Position numbers and translations under genes: made by a program. Positions 1 to 13,699 of a stretch of DNA of 64,000 nt are shown here, piece by piece. Position 1 is the stretch's first letter. Each line of letters begins with the position of its first letter. The notes beneath the pieces are model-generated. The model ran no database searches. It had not been told where the DNA came from and was given only the letters and a program-made list of their open reading frames with translations. The stretch is from positions 806,001 through 870,000 of the forward strand of contig JAQGEQ010000287.1 in the NCBI GenBank assembly GCA_034620365.1, given 5' to 3'. This DNA comes from Pegea sp. RAD2-039. Its lineage: Eukaryota; Chordata; Thaliacea; Salpida; Salpidae.

Positions 1-1850
1 CAATCAATTTAATAGCGTTCTATAACCGATGATGGCAATACTCCTTATCTTTTTTACTCCGACATTCTTTGAGAATTGAAATGTCTTTGAGATAATAGAT
101 CTTCCCATAACGGTCGATATAGTATCTAAGGCTATTTCTTCTTTAAAATCATCAGCTTCCAACACCCCTGATCAGATCCCAGCTTTGTTCTTATGAAAAA
201 ACTACTTCTTCTGTGTCACTACCTTTATCTCTACTCTTTAACATCACTCTGAGGCGAGGAATATTTCCACAAATTCGAAAGAAATCTATTATTACTCCAA
301 TTTATAAAAAGGGTCCCAGAAACACCGCACGTAACTACAGACCGGTTTCGCTGACTTCAGTTATCTGCAGAACTCAAGAACATATCATTCACAATCATAT
401 GACCAGTCATTTGATGGAGCACCATCTAATATCTGATGTCCAGTATGGCTTTGTGAAACAGAGATCTTCCCTGACTCAACATCTAACTTTTCGTAATGAG
501 CTTACGGCACATTATGAAAGTAATACTCCTTGTGACATCATATATCTCGATTTTGCTAAGCGTTTGATTCTGTTCACACAACAAGCTTATTACTGTATTA
601 AAAAACTTAAAAATCAACAGCTTTAACTTACAGTTAACTTATCAGGCAGAACCCAACAAACTCGTGTAGAAAGATCTTTATCTACTCCTAGTCAAATCAC
701 CAGTGGTGTTCCTCAGGGTTCCGTTCTAGGTCCCCTTCTCTTTTTAATTTTCATTGAAGACCTCATCTAAAAACTAGTAGCAGTAGATGATGTCAGTGTA
801 TTTGTGTGCAGATGAAGTTAAGCTATTATTTTTCAATCTTTCAAAACTTCAAACTGCACTACACGCTGTAGAAAACTGGTCTACGAATTGGCAGCTCAGA
901 ATCCAGCCCACAAAATCTGAACTTATAACTTTTTCTCGTAAACCAGCTGCAAATTTCTTGAACCAATACTCCATTAATGGATTTATTATTCAACGAATAT
1001 CTTCGGTCCTAGACCTTATCATTACTTTACCATCTGACTTTAAATGGTACAACTATGTTTCCAAAATTGGAAACATAATTCTTGTCTGCCTTGTTATAAA
1101 GACCTTTAATTCTAAGGATCCATGCTTTTTTATCAATCTTTTCAAATTGTACGTACGTCCAATTGTTGAATACAATGTTATTGCATGGATGCCATATCAA
1201 GCTAGTGATATCAAAAAAATTGAGTCTGTTCAGGCAACATTTATAAGAATGGTTTATATGCAGGAAACTTAATATTAAATACGATATTTATAAACATCGC
1301 CTCAGCTTCTTCAATTTAGATACTTTGGAAATTCGAATGATTAAATACGACTTAATTCTTATTTTTTAAATTATTCGCAATTTAATTAACCTTAAATTCG
1401 ACGATTTCTTTTCCATTAGTCCTTTCCTCAAGTTATTAAGAGTTGTGAAGATCATCGCTCAGAAAATAAGGAAGTTCCCTCAAGTTATATAAACTCAGAT
1501 TACAACGTTACTCAGACGTTAATCGGAGCAATTTTTCCGCATACCGTGTAATTAGTACTTGGAACCAGCTGCCAGCAGACGTTATCATGTCAGAATCACT
1601 CGGGTTGTTCAAGCAGAAGTTGAACTGTTATAATATTGCTACCAATGTCATTTTTAAACTGATTTTCCCCTTTTTATATTATTTTAATTGTTCACTTTTG
1701 TGTGTTTTAAGGACTATTGAAATGCCGTATGTTACATCTTTTCTTTCTATATTTCTAATTGATAGAAACTATTTGTGAGAATGTGTGTTAGCGAGAGGTG
1801 CTTTCTTCAAGCACTCTCCTTTGCATTTATTGAAATAAATAAATTAAAAC
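1..1850 (+). mobile_element. Non-LTR retrotransposon (CR1/jockey-like LINE), decayed, with 3' tail
   Basis: This is the reverse-transcriptase part of a LINE, broken by stops and frameshifts. Seen in order: a pre-RT stretch at 70-200 (SLKSSASNTPDQIPALFL); IITPIYKKG and NYRPVSLTSV at 290-360; QYGF at about 440; DIIYLDFAK at about 535-560; SGVPQGSVLGPLLF around 700-745 in another frame; and at 787-1272 the catalytic-box region, where the usual F/YADD reads CADE, followed by NWSTNWQLRIQPTKSEL. A C-terminal piece (TWNQLPADVIMSESLGLFKQKLN) spans about 1558-1625. The tail at 1777-1850 is a short hairpin-like block followed by an AAATAAAT-rich end. The changed active site and stops mean it is dead. 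The clade is an inference from motif wording. The 5' half lies outside the window or is missing. Confidence 0.85.
1777..1850 (+). repeat. LINE 3' tail shared with SINE
   Basis: The block begins GAGAATGTGTGTTAGCGAGA, passes through a GTGCTTTCTTCAAGCAC stem-loop and ends in GCATTTATTGAAATAAATAAA. The same order of elements occurs at 59101-59184 (end of the SINE) and, in reverse complement, at 21846-21905 (5'-truncated LINE copy). It is probably the template that the LINE reverse transcriptase recognises. Confidence 0.75.
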
Positions 1851-1860
1851 CAATGATTAG

Positions 1861-2790
1861 CATAACTACTTATTCAAGTTATCAAGTTGCTAGATAAAAA
1901 AAATTAAACTTCTGCTAATCAGTTGAGTAGTTCTAAAATCACTCTAAAACAGACTAAAGTTATAATAAATTCATGTTAAAATTAACATCTTTTTGGTGCA
2001 ACATCAATAATTCTTTTATTAAAAAAAAAGTGAATAGAAATTATCTGTATTTAGAAAACAATTTTAAGTCAATGCACAACAATTAGTATAATATTATTTA
2101 GTTTAAAATATCAAATAAAAATTATTGATCTAACCATAAATGTATAAAAATCAATTTTTTTAACTTTTAGTTGTTGATAACTTGGAGAGTTTTGATGTCG
2201 TTTGTTTCTAATAACAAATTTTATTTATGAAATTTTATTGTTACAAATCGTTCATTTAATATCAACATTTATTTCATTATTTTTAACTTTAACTAATTTC
2301 GTTTTTTATTTCTTGTTATATTTTTTAAAAGTTCTACTTTTCTGTATTTTTTCTTTTTAAACTAATAATCTTTAAATAAAATCGTTTGAAGTTAAAAACG
2401 TTTTTTAATCAACTTTTAAAGTCATATAAAAATAGTTTTCTTATGATTTATAAATTATTATTTTTTACTTTTTATTATTTCAATTATTATTTTAAAGAAA
2501 CAGTTTTGAAATAAACTTGTTGAAAATAATTTTATTCAATTTTATCGCAGAAAAGTTTGTTTTTTACTGATCTTAAGGTTATATATATTATATTAGAATA
2601 AGCTAAAGTTATTATTAAAAATTAATAATGATTTTTTAAACTTCAGCTGAATGCCTCAAAACATAAAGATAAATATTTTATCTGTCTCTTTACTGTCACT
2701 AACTTATTCAAGTTTATTCACTATCTATAATATAAGTTAAAAAATTACGAGTAAAATTAAATTAACTAATTACTTTTACATTTATATTTT
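1861..2790. other. AT-rich intergenic stretch upstream of the CatSper gene
   Basis: Homopolymer-rich A/T sequence with no coding pattern that I can see. It presumably contains the promoter of the gene starting at 2813, but I see no convincing core-promoter motif. Confidence 0.5.
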
Positions 2791-2812
2791 GTTAACTACA
2801 GCAAATGGTAAA

Positions 2813-5800
2813 ATGAAAACCTTTTTATTAATTAAATTTGTTCTCATCTTAAGTTTTCGTACAAATTTTATACATTCTGAGACACAACGGTTTAGTTGGA
2901 AAGCTTCAATCTGTATTCAAGATCTGGAAAGTTTGAAAATAGTTCATTTAATTTCTTATAATTATACAGAAGCATTAAATAAAGATTTTAGTAATTACAT
3001 CAACAAGCTTCTTTTGCAAAAGGTTTTCAATATTTTAAAAAGTTTTTTGTCCATTTTTAATGATTTAAAAAATTGTTTTTTTTGCGATTTTAAAAAAGAG
3101 AAAGTTTACAAGAAATTTTTCTAATTTGATTTTTATGTTTAAGAAAGTGGCTCTTCAACCGAATCTTTCCCATTACCTCTTGTGTCTTCAGATTCAAGAT
3201 GAATTTAGCGAAGTAGTTTAAAATCTTTTTTGTTGAAGAATTGAAATAAAACTGTTTAGAAGCTAAGTTTAATTTTTGATAATTATTTTAGGTTCAAATT
3301 GATTTAATGAAAGAAATTCGAAAACCTTCAATTTCATTGTTTTATTCAAACCATGAAAATAGTATCAGCAATGTTGAAATCACTGTCACTGGAATTGATT
3401 TTAAAGGTTTTTAAAAATGCTTTTAAAGTGATAAAATCTTTGAATTTAGTTCTGAATTGTCACGAAAAACATTTAATTTAATTGAAAATTTACATTTTAG
3501 AAATTCTTAAAAATAACAAACATTATTTTTAAATTTTTTGGTTTTTCTGCTTTTTAATTTGTATTTTCCAAGTGGATAGCTTGAACTAAACTGAAATTTG
3601 TTATTTAAACTTTAGTATTAAATTTAAAAGTAACTTTTTTTGTTTTATAGATCAGTATTGGGTTTATCCAATACTTTTGAATGATAAAACTTACTCAATA
3701 AAAGTTTTTATTCCTGAAGCTTTCTTCTTATTTATTGAAATTCCATATAAACAGTAAATTTCATTTTAATGTTTATTTTTTAAAAAAGATATCTTGAATT
3801 ATTTAAACAAATATTTTTCTTTCTTTTTTTATATTTCTTTATAACTATTTTTTAAGTTTTTTAAACCAAGAAATTTTGATCTATCTAAATTTTTCTAGCA
3901 TCACCTTTAGATGCCATCATATTGATGAAAATGATGCAGAAAAAGATTGTTCTAAACTACATTCAAATTGTCAGAAATTATTTGTGAAGCAATCTCTAGT
4001 AACGTCATCATTAATTGAAGAAAGTGGTTTACTATATTCAAATAAAGCTATATCCATATCTTCTGATGGTTTTCTTACTTCGATGTATCAAAAAGTAAGT
4101 TGAAACTAAACCAGAAAAAAAGATTTAAATACATAAAAGTCTTGTATCAATATTTATCTTCCTGATAATTTGTAGACAGTGGTTTTCTGTAACCATACTT
4201 GATTAACAACATTCACTTTCAAGTAGTACTCTGAAAATTTGATAATTTTTTAAATATTTCAGCTAACAATATCGACAACAATTTGTAAAAATGGTTTATC
4301 AACTGCTGCGCTGCTTTCAAAATCTTATTTAATAATTGATAAGGTCAGTATATGTTGTAATGTAACAACTTTTCTGATCCTGTTTATTTACATATATTCA
4401 GTTATTAGGAAATGTTTTTGAGAAAATTGCTTTCATATCTTTTCAATGTTTCAGACAGCTGTGTTTAAGCTACAAAATACAACGGTTGATAAAGTCGAAT
4501 TTGTTGATAAACAGAAAGGTTTAGTTACAAGTATATGTATCACAACAATAAGTACAGTCACTAGAAGTGATGAACGCATTCTAGTTGTCGGAGACCAGTC
4601 AAGATTATTTACTTTTCAAGGTTTTCAATCACTTGTAACAATTTAATCTGCATTTGATGTTTAAATGTTTTTAAAGTTTAATTTTTATCAAAATATTATT
4701 TAAAAAGACTTGTCTAGTTGCTTCATCAAGTGAAGATTATTAAATAATTTGAAACATCGAAATTTTGCTTATTGAAAAAACGATTTGATGACAATTGAAG
4801 AGAGATTAATTAATTTTTTTGATGAAGTTGGCTCTTTAATGGATTATCGAAGTAAAAAACTTTCAAATGGTAGTTTCTGAGAAGTAGTTATCAACTGTTT
4901 GTTGTTGTGAGTTATTTTAGTGAGAATGTAAAAAGCTTCTGAATTTCAACATTTGTCTAAACAAAGATTTCACGATGATTTAAATATTTATACCAAAATA
5001 TTTAAAAGTTTTTCGAAGCTTGCTTTCAGTAACAACTTCTCTTAAAACATTGTCTTCCTGGAAACCTTGTAGACAGCATAGATAGTAACTGAATTAGTCG
5101 GTTGCAAATGGAGATCTTTTTGTTGTTCTTAAATTCAAATTTTCTTTTTATTAATTTTTACTCACAAAAAATATCAAAGATGTAAAAACTATTGCTAACT
5201 AGACCTTACCTCAAATATTATTAATTCTAACTTAATAATGTTGTGTTTGTAGAAACTTCTTTTATTAAAGGGAATTCTTTCATCGAATTAGTCGATAGCT
5301 TCAATCTAACTGTAGATGAATATATGAATGAAACAGATTGTTATATTGTTGATCATGTGATTAGCACGTTCAAACCATCTTGGAATTTATTTGTCTTATA
5401 CAAATGTTTATCTGATTACAAACTAATAGAGTTCGACGGTTTGTTTACGACATTTATTTGCTTGTAGATATTTTTAAAATATTTTTATATCAAATAGAAG
5501 AGTATGAAATATGGAAAACAAAAACTTCTTTCAAAATTGAACAACTTCAGTATGATTGTCGTTTAAAAGATTCTTTTTTGTTCTTTCATACAAGTTCGTC
5601 GGACAAAAGTAAGTTTTATTTGTCAATAAAAACTTTCAATTGATTCAGTAAAATTATCTCTACTTTTCACTTTCAGGTGTTTTCATTGATATCAATGGAA
5701 TTAGTGAAGTTAAAAAACCAAGTGGCTTTTTGTACTTTTGGGGAAATCTGATAATTGTTTATGATATCAGAAGCAGTCATTTAGCATTTGTATGTCATGA

Positions 5801-8395
5801 CAAAAAGATTTTTGTGCTACCTGCTGAAGAAAACATCGAACTTTTCATACCTACTTCTTTCTCTAACTTTTATGCTGTAACAAGCAAAGATAGGATTATT
5901 AGTGGATTATTGAACGGTTTTCATCAATTTCAATTCATTATTTTGAATGAAAAGTTGAAAAAGAAAATAGGTTTTAGTGTTGATGAAGTTCTTGCACTTT
6001 GGAGTGAAGATTATTCTTCTATAATTGCTTTAGTGTTTCATGAAAATAAAGTTTCTAGAATAAAAATTAAAGATGTAGCAATAGAAAATACAGGTACAAG
6101 TTCTTTTCCATATTTCAATTTATTAATTTCTTTTCTTTGAAAGTTCATTTTGCTATCGAAGTTGAATGTACAAATGACAATTATTCGCAAACAAGAAACT
6201 ATTTATTACAACCAGCTGTTTTCATGAATGATGAATCAGCTGTTTTCATGAATGATGAATCAGCTGTTTTCATGAATGATGAATCAGCTGTTTTTTCTAA
6301 CATGTCATCTGAATATTCCTATAATTTCACCTTTTCTTCCTTCAATTTATTCATTTATCGACTAATAGCTGAAAAATTGATTGAAGACGAAGTAAGTTTC
6401 AGTAGTTGGTCACGTGCCAACAATTTGTTAGAAATTATTAAGGTTTGTATGAGATAATTTTTTAAATATTTCCTGCAGTTAATTGGAGCTAACTATTATT
6501 GGTTACCAACTTCTAAACCTTCAAACAAAATCCAAAATGATTTGGGAATAAGTGAAAGTTATTATAATTACTTGGAAGCAACCCAGACAAGTTTTGATGA
6601 ACCCTGGAAATTTTCTATTTCTAGCACTTTCAAAAAACTACAAAAATCTTTGAAAGCTTGTTCTTTTGAAACATCAATTTTCTTGGATAAAAATGATGTT
6701 TTCAGGTAAGTACTAGTAGTTGGTAACAACTGGTAACTGAAAAAGTGTTATAAATCATTCTTTCTACAGCATGATGATACATCCAATTATGTTGTCTAGT
6801 CTTCATAAACCTCTTCCTGAACTTTTAATCACAGTTAATAATATTAAAGCAAATGCTTTGGAAGTTATTTTAGATAAAATAGATTCGAATTTCAACGTAA
6901 GTTTCGATATTTTATTTTGATACAATCAGTTAAAATATGAAGTTCGTTTTTCAAGACGTTTGTCATTTGATTAATCAGTTAATTAATCATTAATTCTTAA
7001 ATTAATTTGTTATTAATCTTGTTGTCTCTAAAGATTAGTTTTGTTGGCAAAGGAGTAGAACAGAACAAACCTGGTGAACAAATCGAAGTCTCTCACGTCG
7101 TGTTCAGTTGTCAGTTAAAACATGATTTATCTGCAACTTTAGGTGAAGCAATAATTGAAACTAACAAACATAATTGTTGGTTGTGTAGATTTGCAGATGA
7201 GTGTAGGAGTTGGGTGCCCTCCTGGACAAGTTTTTCAATTAGATCCTGAAACAACTTCGGATCAAGCAGAAGTGGAAGGACTTGAATGTAGTGAAAATAT
7301 CAACAATTTTCCTTGCTTCATTTCAAATATCGGTTCGTTTTTATTAATGAAATATTTTGCAACAAATTCTGAATATTTTTAGAATATTATTTGAAGTTTT
7401 CAATCAAAGATTTGACAATCAATTCGGAATTCCCTTTTAAAGGAAAATATAAGTTTTCAGTAATTGCTGGTGGAGTTGGCGTTGCTGCTTCAAATCCAAA
7501 CCTTACGATGTATAGCGCAGAAGAAATTCAAAAATATAATTACAAACCTGGAAACAAGTAAGTTAATTTCATTGTCACAACTTTTTCAGTTTGAAAAAAC
7601 AGACTTTTTAGTTCACAATCACTTGATACATTAATTTGGATTTCACATTTGAATAATATCTCGGAAGTCGACGAAGACACCGGAGAGGTGATATTTGATA
7701 CTTCAAAACCTTCATCGATTGTTTTTACTTGCTTGTATTCATCACCATGCGGAAGACCATCATTTTGGAATTCAAATCCATCAGGTTGTAGATGTGATGT
7801 ATCAATTTGTTGAATAATTTCCATATTTCTTGCTGCAGTTCATCACTTTTTAATAGAGATTTCAAATGAAGGTGTTGATGATTCAACTAATTGTATTTAT
7901 TCACGAAGATATCTGATTCACGTAACTGGAATAGGAATTAGTATCTACACTTATCTTGCTTCTGTTGTGGTAATTTGTAGCTTTTTTGTGGATCAGTTTT
8001 TACATTTAGATAAATCTGTTTCAGTTTTGGATTTGCTTGTTATGTTTAGCGGTTATCTTTGCTCTAAAGCTGACTGTTAAAACTGTTGGTTCTGAAAACC
8101 TATCAGACTTAAAGTGGACGAACTCAGATCAAGATATAGATTTAATCTATCAAAACATCACCGTAAGATCTACTTCTTTTTATCTTTAAGATTTAGCAAT
8201 TAAAATTCAATTCAGGAAAGCATCCGTCAACAGCGGAAAGCCATCGAAATAAAACTGAGCAATATTGGTGAGTTGATCAACTATCAGATGTTAACTGTTT
8301 ATATTTCAATTTTTTGTTGCTTAAAAGGATTCTTGGACGTTTTGACAACTGACAAAGAAGTAAAACAAAAAAGGTTTGCAGCTAAATCCGAATGA
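2813..8395 (+). CDS. CatSper accessory subunit (beta/gamma/delta/epsilon-type), multi-exon
   Basis: Likely a single-pass auxiliary subunit of the sperm CatSper calcium channel in the flagellar membrane. The start MKTFLLIKFVLILSF reads as a signal peptide. Many short exons follow, with coding stretches at about 2813-2990, 3890-4092, 4450-4620, 5250-5440, 5500-5610, 5680-6090, 6150-6440, 6480-6700, 6770-6895, 7035-7330, 7390-7560, 7615-7790, 7850-7970, 8025-8160, 8220-8267 and 8330-8395. The large ectodomain ends with VGCPPGQVFQLDP (about 7200-7245), Cys-rich blocks (CSENINNFPC, CGRPSFW) and SNEGVDDSTNC. One membrane helix spans the last large exons (GISIYTYLASVV joined to FWICLLCLAVIFALKLTV), followed by a short basic tail ending KRFAAKSE and TGA at 8393-8395. 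The layout of signal peptide, long ectodomain, one late TM and short tail, plus the CPPG motif, fits CatSper accessory subunits. I cannot fix the subtype, and exon joins are by eye. Confidence 0.7.
6213..6296 (+). repeat. 24-bp in-frame tandem repeat inside the CatSper exon
   Basis: Three identical 24-nt units at 6213-6236, 6237-6260 and 6261-6284, then a partial unit, encode AVFMNDES repeated in frame in the predicted extracellular domain. The unit identity suggests a recent expansion that may vary between individuals. Confidence 0.95.
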
Positions 8396-9308
8396 AGCAA
8401 ATAAATTGAACTTTGAAGAAGATTTTGAAGTTTTCCGATCCATTTCTATTAGTGATTGAAATTATCTTTCAAAATCTCAACTTCAAGGATAACTTCAAAA
8501 CATTTTTTTATACATTTCTTATATTAACTACAAACGAGTTTGAGAATAAACATCAAACAGCTCTTGATACTTTACTATGTAGTTGACTGGTTGAACTTAA
8601 CAAGTTGCAACGTTTCAAAGTTTCCAGAGAATCACTTTTTAAGTAAAAGAAAAAATGAAGTTTTTGTTATTAATATAAGTCAGTAATCTCTTATAGATAA
8701 AGTATTTGCTACCAGATTGAGGAAAATATTCTATTTTTCTATTTAAGACAGAAAAGTTTTGCTGGTAAATACTCCTACGCTAAAAGCTGTTAAAAAACAA
8801 ACTTACCTGCAAACAGACAATAAAATTACATAAAGATGAACAAATGTTATCAAGTAAAAGTAATGAAAGACTTTAATGTTTTAAGTTAACATTTTATATG
8901 AATAAAATATACATCAATAAGATTTCAAACAATTTTTTATTCTTATATTTCAACAAACGTTGAATAACGAGCAGCTGAACTTGAAAAGTTCTGAATTACT
9001 GACAGTAAAATCAAGAAATTGAAGTCAGTTTTCAATAAATAAGACTATCACAAAATTATGTTTCAAAATAAGCATCAACGAGAACAAGTAACTCACTCCT
9101 GAAAAGCTGTTACAGAATGTTTTAATGAAATTTATTTGAATTTGGCAAAGATTAATAAAAATGAATATTTGAAAAATCTCTAAGGCAGCATTTATGTCAT
9201 AATTTTTTGAAGAATTGATGAGAAATTGCACAGAGATAAATTTGACAATAAAGTAGTGTAAAAAACCAAATATAAGTGAAAATGACTGAATAATGCAAAT
9301 TAATTAAA
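8396..9308. other. Convergent intergenic region
   Basis: About 0.9 kb separates the tail-to-tail CatSper and acid phosphatase genes. It is AT-rich with no coding pattern. It should hold both 3' UTRs and polyadenylation signals, and several AATAAA-like strings are present on both strands. Confidence 0.5.
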
Positions 9309-11035
9309 CTATTTTAACAGTTTAAGACGATTGTCAAATACATACTTATACAAAGTATCACCTAATCCTGTTTCAAACACAAATGAGGCGTTCTCTTTGT
9401 TCAATTTCATAGCTGCATAACCACCAAGACTTAATAAATCAGATGAATGAAACATAAGGGAACCTTCAGGTACAGCATCAGCATTTGCCACGCTTGGGCT
9501 TATCATATCTCCAGCCCCAGAAAGAATATATTCAACATTTGAGTCTGATTCTTTAAGATGCTACAAACTTGTTTTAAAAAATATTTTTAGATAGAGGAAT
9601 ATTTCACTGACTTGTAAGTTATGGTCATGACCACAAAAGTAACCACTTGCTTTATACCGTCGTAATAGTGGTCTCAAAGTCTTTAACAAACATTCTGTAG
9701 GACCATGCTCAGCTATTGACCAAATAGGGAAATGACCAGCCACAAACAGGTAAGAATCACTAAAAGTATGTTAAAAATTGTTTCTAGCTTCAATGCAAAT
9801 AAAAAGTATTTAAGAAAAGTTTGAATATTTTTTATAATGACAATTTGAAGTCTACTTAAAAATCTTAATTCATTTAGAAATATATAAATGAGCAAACAGA
9901 TGAATAAGAAAAAGTAGTCCAATTAATCAATAATTTATAAATTAAACAAATAACGAAAAATAAATAAATATTATTAAAAGTAATCTCATACTTATTATTC
10001 TGAAGATGTTTTTCAATAAATTTTAACTGCTCGCTGATTACAACTTCATCTTTAAAATATTCATCAGGTTGATCACCATATTTATCATGTCTAGTATTTC
10101 CACATAATAAGACTGTATCAATCATAATAATTGTTGCGTTGAAGTTTGGACTTTTTACTTTGATTGTGTACCTGAAAAAAACTTTCATAAAAAGCTGATA
10201 AGATTTTTAGTTGATTTATAAAACTATAAAACAAAATATTGTTACCACAGTGAAGGAAAATTCCATCTTTTTGAATGATTTGAATATTCTATTTCACCAC
10301 TAATGTTACCATAATGATCATGATTTCCAGCAATAACAAACCATGGGACTGTTTTGAAATGTTCTTCATAAAAGACATCTTCAAATGTAGTCTGTATTCA
10401 AAGCTTAATTTAAAGGATATTTAATTTTTAAATAAACTTACTTGGAATCTTGAATCATACTCATTTTTAACTCCTTGAAAATACATATTATCACCTAAAG
10501 CAAGTACAAAATCAATCTTTTCCTCTTTAGATCTTCTCATGATTTGTCTTGCTGTAGATCTTTCATATGGTGTGAAGTTTGGGGCATTTGGAATCCCTCC
10601 CCAATCCCCTAATAAGATCATTTGAAGATTTCCATCTAAAAATATTCAGTTTTTAGAAATTTTTTGATAAAATCTTGTTCTATTAACTTCATTATAGTTT
10701 TATTAACTACTATTATCATTATAGCAATAATATAAGCGAATAAAATATAATATAAATTAGAAATAATAAATAAGATTACAATATAGCAATTATAAAATAA
10801 AAATATTATAAGTAATGTCCGAAGATATTTTCAAAATTATTTTCAGAAAAGTTTAAATATAAACTCATTAGATAATATCAAAAATAATATTATATATTGA
10901 TAAGTTTAAATATTTATCTTAATTACCGGTCTTATAAGTAATTACTTTCTCAGCATGATTTATATTATATGTGCTATAAGATTCTACAGAAAGATTAAGA
11001 GTCCAACAAACTATAAGAAAAAGCAAAAACTTCAT
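9309..11035 (-). CDS. Tartrate-resistant (purple) acid phosphatase
   Basis: Secreted or lysosomal binuclear-metal phosphomonoesterase of the ACP5/TRAP family. Six exons join in frame: 11035-10927, 10635-10442, 10391-10246, 10171-9992, 9759-9612 and 9560-9309, giving about 340 residues, the normal family length. The N-terminus [19 protein letters not shown] is a signal peptide. All metal-ligand motifs are present in order: [31 protein letters not shown] and GHDHNLQ. The C-terminal half has the family's SGAGD and a strand-rich end; stop TAG at 9309-9311. No frameshift or missing ligand is visible, so it is probably functional. It is convergent with the CatSper gene. Splice sites are all GT-AG; the last donor but one is GTCAGT. 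Confidence 0.93.
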
Positions 11036-11997
11036 CACCAATTACACAGAATTTTCTGAAAAAATTGATTAAAGTAAAAAAAACTTTATGGAAACAAAAC
11101 ATAATAATTTCCTTATAAAATAAATACTTTTATAACTTTAATCATAAAATTGATACTTCCGATAAAAATGAAAACAAAATAAAGATACAAAATAAATTAT
11201 TAAACTTATTTAAATTAATATTTAATTACTTATTCTAGTTTAATATTATGTATTTTTGAATACAAACATTTAGAACTAATAAATCAATAATTTAAAGAAA
11301 CCATCAACATATTTGTGCTAGGCTGATTTTTATATAATAAAGTATTAAAGCAAAATATATCTTTAAACTCCAAACAATAAACTAATTTGCATAAAAATTG
11401 ATTTAATCTAATTAGAAAACCATAAAAAATATTCTTTTCAAGTAAACTAAAAAATATTATTTTTCAAATTTTGTAAAAAAAACATTTTATTCAACATTTT
11501 TGCAAATATTTAATGTTTCTTGATCAAAAGGTTGAACAGTTTCAAAACAACTTTAACAAAACTGAAACATCTGCAAATTACTGCCGCTATAAACCGTAAG
11601 AAATGTAATAATAAACTAAAATGGTCATTATTTTTATTGGCTTTAGATAAACTGAATCAAATATAAAAATGTTATTGTTGAGAGAATAAAAATAGAAACT
11701 AGTTATTTAAAACCTTATAATGAAGTTAATATTTTTAAGACTTTTGACTTTTAGTAAAACAAAAGTTGCTTCAATTTCTGCGTGATACGCAAAAACTATA
11801 TACGTATATAAGTGACAAGAACAAGTCGTAAAATACATGTATATAAATATACATAATTCAAGTATAAACAGCAAGGAAACCCCGGGTAGAAGGGCCTCGT
11901 TAAGCGACTTAAGATACAACTCTTCTAGGAGACGCATATGTATATATCATATGTATATATTAATATATATACTATAATAAGATGCATAAACTAATTT
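11036..11997. other. AT-rich intergenic stretch, possible LINE debris at its right end
   Basis: The first 650 bases are featureless A/T-rich sequence that should include the acid phosphatase promoter on the minus strand. Around 11870-11940 the composition becomes GC-richer and may be old repeat, but I cannot place it. 11935-11980 is an alternating TATA/CATATG tract. Confidence 0.45.
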
Positions 11998-12200
11998 ATG
12001 TGTAAATTAACTTATACTCATTTGATTTTTATCACTGAGGCTTGGTTGAAACCGTTGTATCCTGATTCTTTTCTGGTTGACGGTAATGATCTTTGTATTT
12101 TGCGCTGTATGATAGAGGCGGCGTTTCTGTATCTTATGCATTCAAGATCGCCTGAATTCCTATTGATGCCATTAAATTTTTTAGAGGTTATTTTGTAGAA
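11998..12200 (+). mobile_element. LINE endonuclease-domain fragment
   Basis: Reads LIFITEAWLKPLYPDSFLVDG, close to the ITETWL(K/N)PSxPDSxL signature of APE-type endonucleases of non-LTR retrotransposons, then degenerates. A short dead fragment, inverted relative to the RT fragment that follows. Confidence 0.7.
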
Positions 12201-12479
12201 AGAGATAAAATGAAGTCGGATACGGAGTTACTAATGCTAAGTCATTCTAGAGAGCGCAGGGGCTTTTGCTTATAAGGATAATTTTATAAATTTTTTGATA
12301 AGGTTCATTAATTTTTCATATGAGAGGAGAAAGAGAGAGTTGATGAAGTTGATATAAAATGGGAACCACGATAAAGATATAACATGGGTTGCTACAATTT
12401 GAAGTTTTAAAATATCTATGCTGAAGTAGATGCTGCTGTAAAACTGATTTAAGCTTTAATTGAAACAAACCTTTCCAAC

Positions 12480-13560
12480 CATTGCCACTATAGGTAGAAG
12501 ATTACCAGGCCTTTTTTGACTTGACATTTGATGTTGTCTAGAATTTCAGTTGATGTTGAGTTAGAGCTTGAAGGTTTATTTATTGACAGGTGAAAACACG
12601 GTGGTAAGGTGGTAAGCTTCAGCTGTCTCGAATGGAGCCATAGATTAGTGGATTTAAGAAAAAAGTGAAGAGAAACTAATTTAGCACTAAAGAGCTTAGC
12701 ATCTTCAGGAAAATGCATTTAACTTCCCGAACCATCTATTGATGTAGAATTGTCTGTAATGTTATTGATATAAACATTGAAAAGTAGAGGGCCAATAATG
12801 CTACCTTGGGGAGAACACCATTGAAAACCTCAACAAAATTTGGGAAGTGTCAATTATTATGAAGTTTATGTTAATTATGATTCGGGAATTGTTATTAATG
12901 ATGACTTTTTGTTGTATATTCATAAAAAATTGCTGAATTCAAGAAATAAGAGTGGGGTTACTGTTAAACTGTCTAAAAGCTTTTAGTAATATATGGGAGC
13001 AAGTTGTTTTTGAGAAGATAATTTAGAGCTTCCTGTGAAAATTTAGTTCTAAGATTCGGCAAAGAATGAAAGCGGCCTTGAAGTACTCGAGGTGAAAGAA
13101 ATTGGTCGGAAATTTAATTTTATTAATTTTTATGGTTTCTTTTTTTGTTCTTTGTCTTTTTCTATGAGCAATAATGGTTAAACTCGATTGTTGTGAAGGG
13201 CTGAAGAATAATGAGGAACTAAAGACATTTGTACTGCAAGTATATAAAGATCTCTTGATAAAGTAGGAATGAATTTTTATGAATTAACTTGTTCTTGATG
13301 TTGTAGACGGTAGTGAAAATGTCAAATTCAGTGATAACAAAATCATTTATAAGATTTACTTCCAGGATAATATTTTTATAGTAGTTGTTATTAGTGAAGA
13401 CCTCCTAAAAGCGTCAGTTGAAAAGTTCCTTACACTTGTAGTTTTTTGGTATGATTTTTTGACAGTTTGTACAAGAAATAGTTTTTATGTAACAGGCGTT
13501 TAATGTGTGGTGGAGGTTTAATACGATTGGGATAGGAGAGAGCTTTTAGTGGGACAAACA
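12480..13560 (-). mobile_element. Decayed LINE reverse-transcriptase fragment
   Basis: On the minus strand PQGSIIGPLLFNVYINNIT occurs at about 12815-12755. A stop follows, then FPEDAKLF (a decayed FADD box) and LWLHSRQLKLTTLPPCFHLS at 12718-12600, matching the RT palm and the WQLKLN segment of CR1/jockey-type elements. Farther upstream (13050-13500) are degenerate stretches such as FVITEFDIFTTVYNIKNK, which could be the pre-RT region. Multiple frameshifts are present. Confidence 0.7.
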
Positions 13561-13699
13561 TTTGAATATTACTGTTCAAAACTTATATGAATTGATCATT
13601 GAATGATAGATATATGAATAGATATGAATAGAGATAACTTTTGATTAACCAAGCATTATGGTATTGCTGTTTAGCGATTTCATATCACAATTGCATGTA

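Noticed and set aside
7540..7824. Minus-strand 94-codon open frame
   Set aside because: Lies over the CatSper exons at 7540-7790, whose plus-strand reading has family-like Cys motifs and splice sites.
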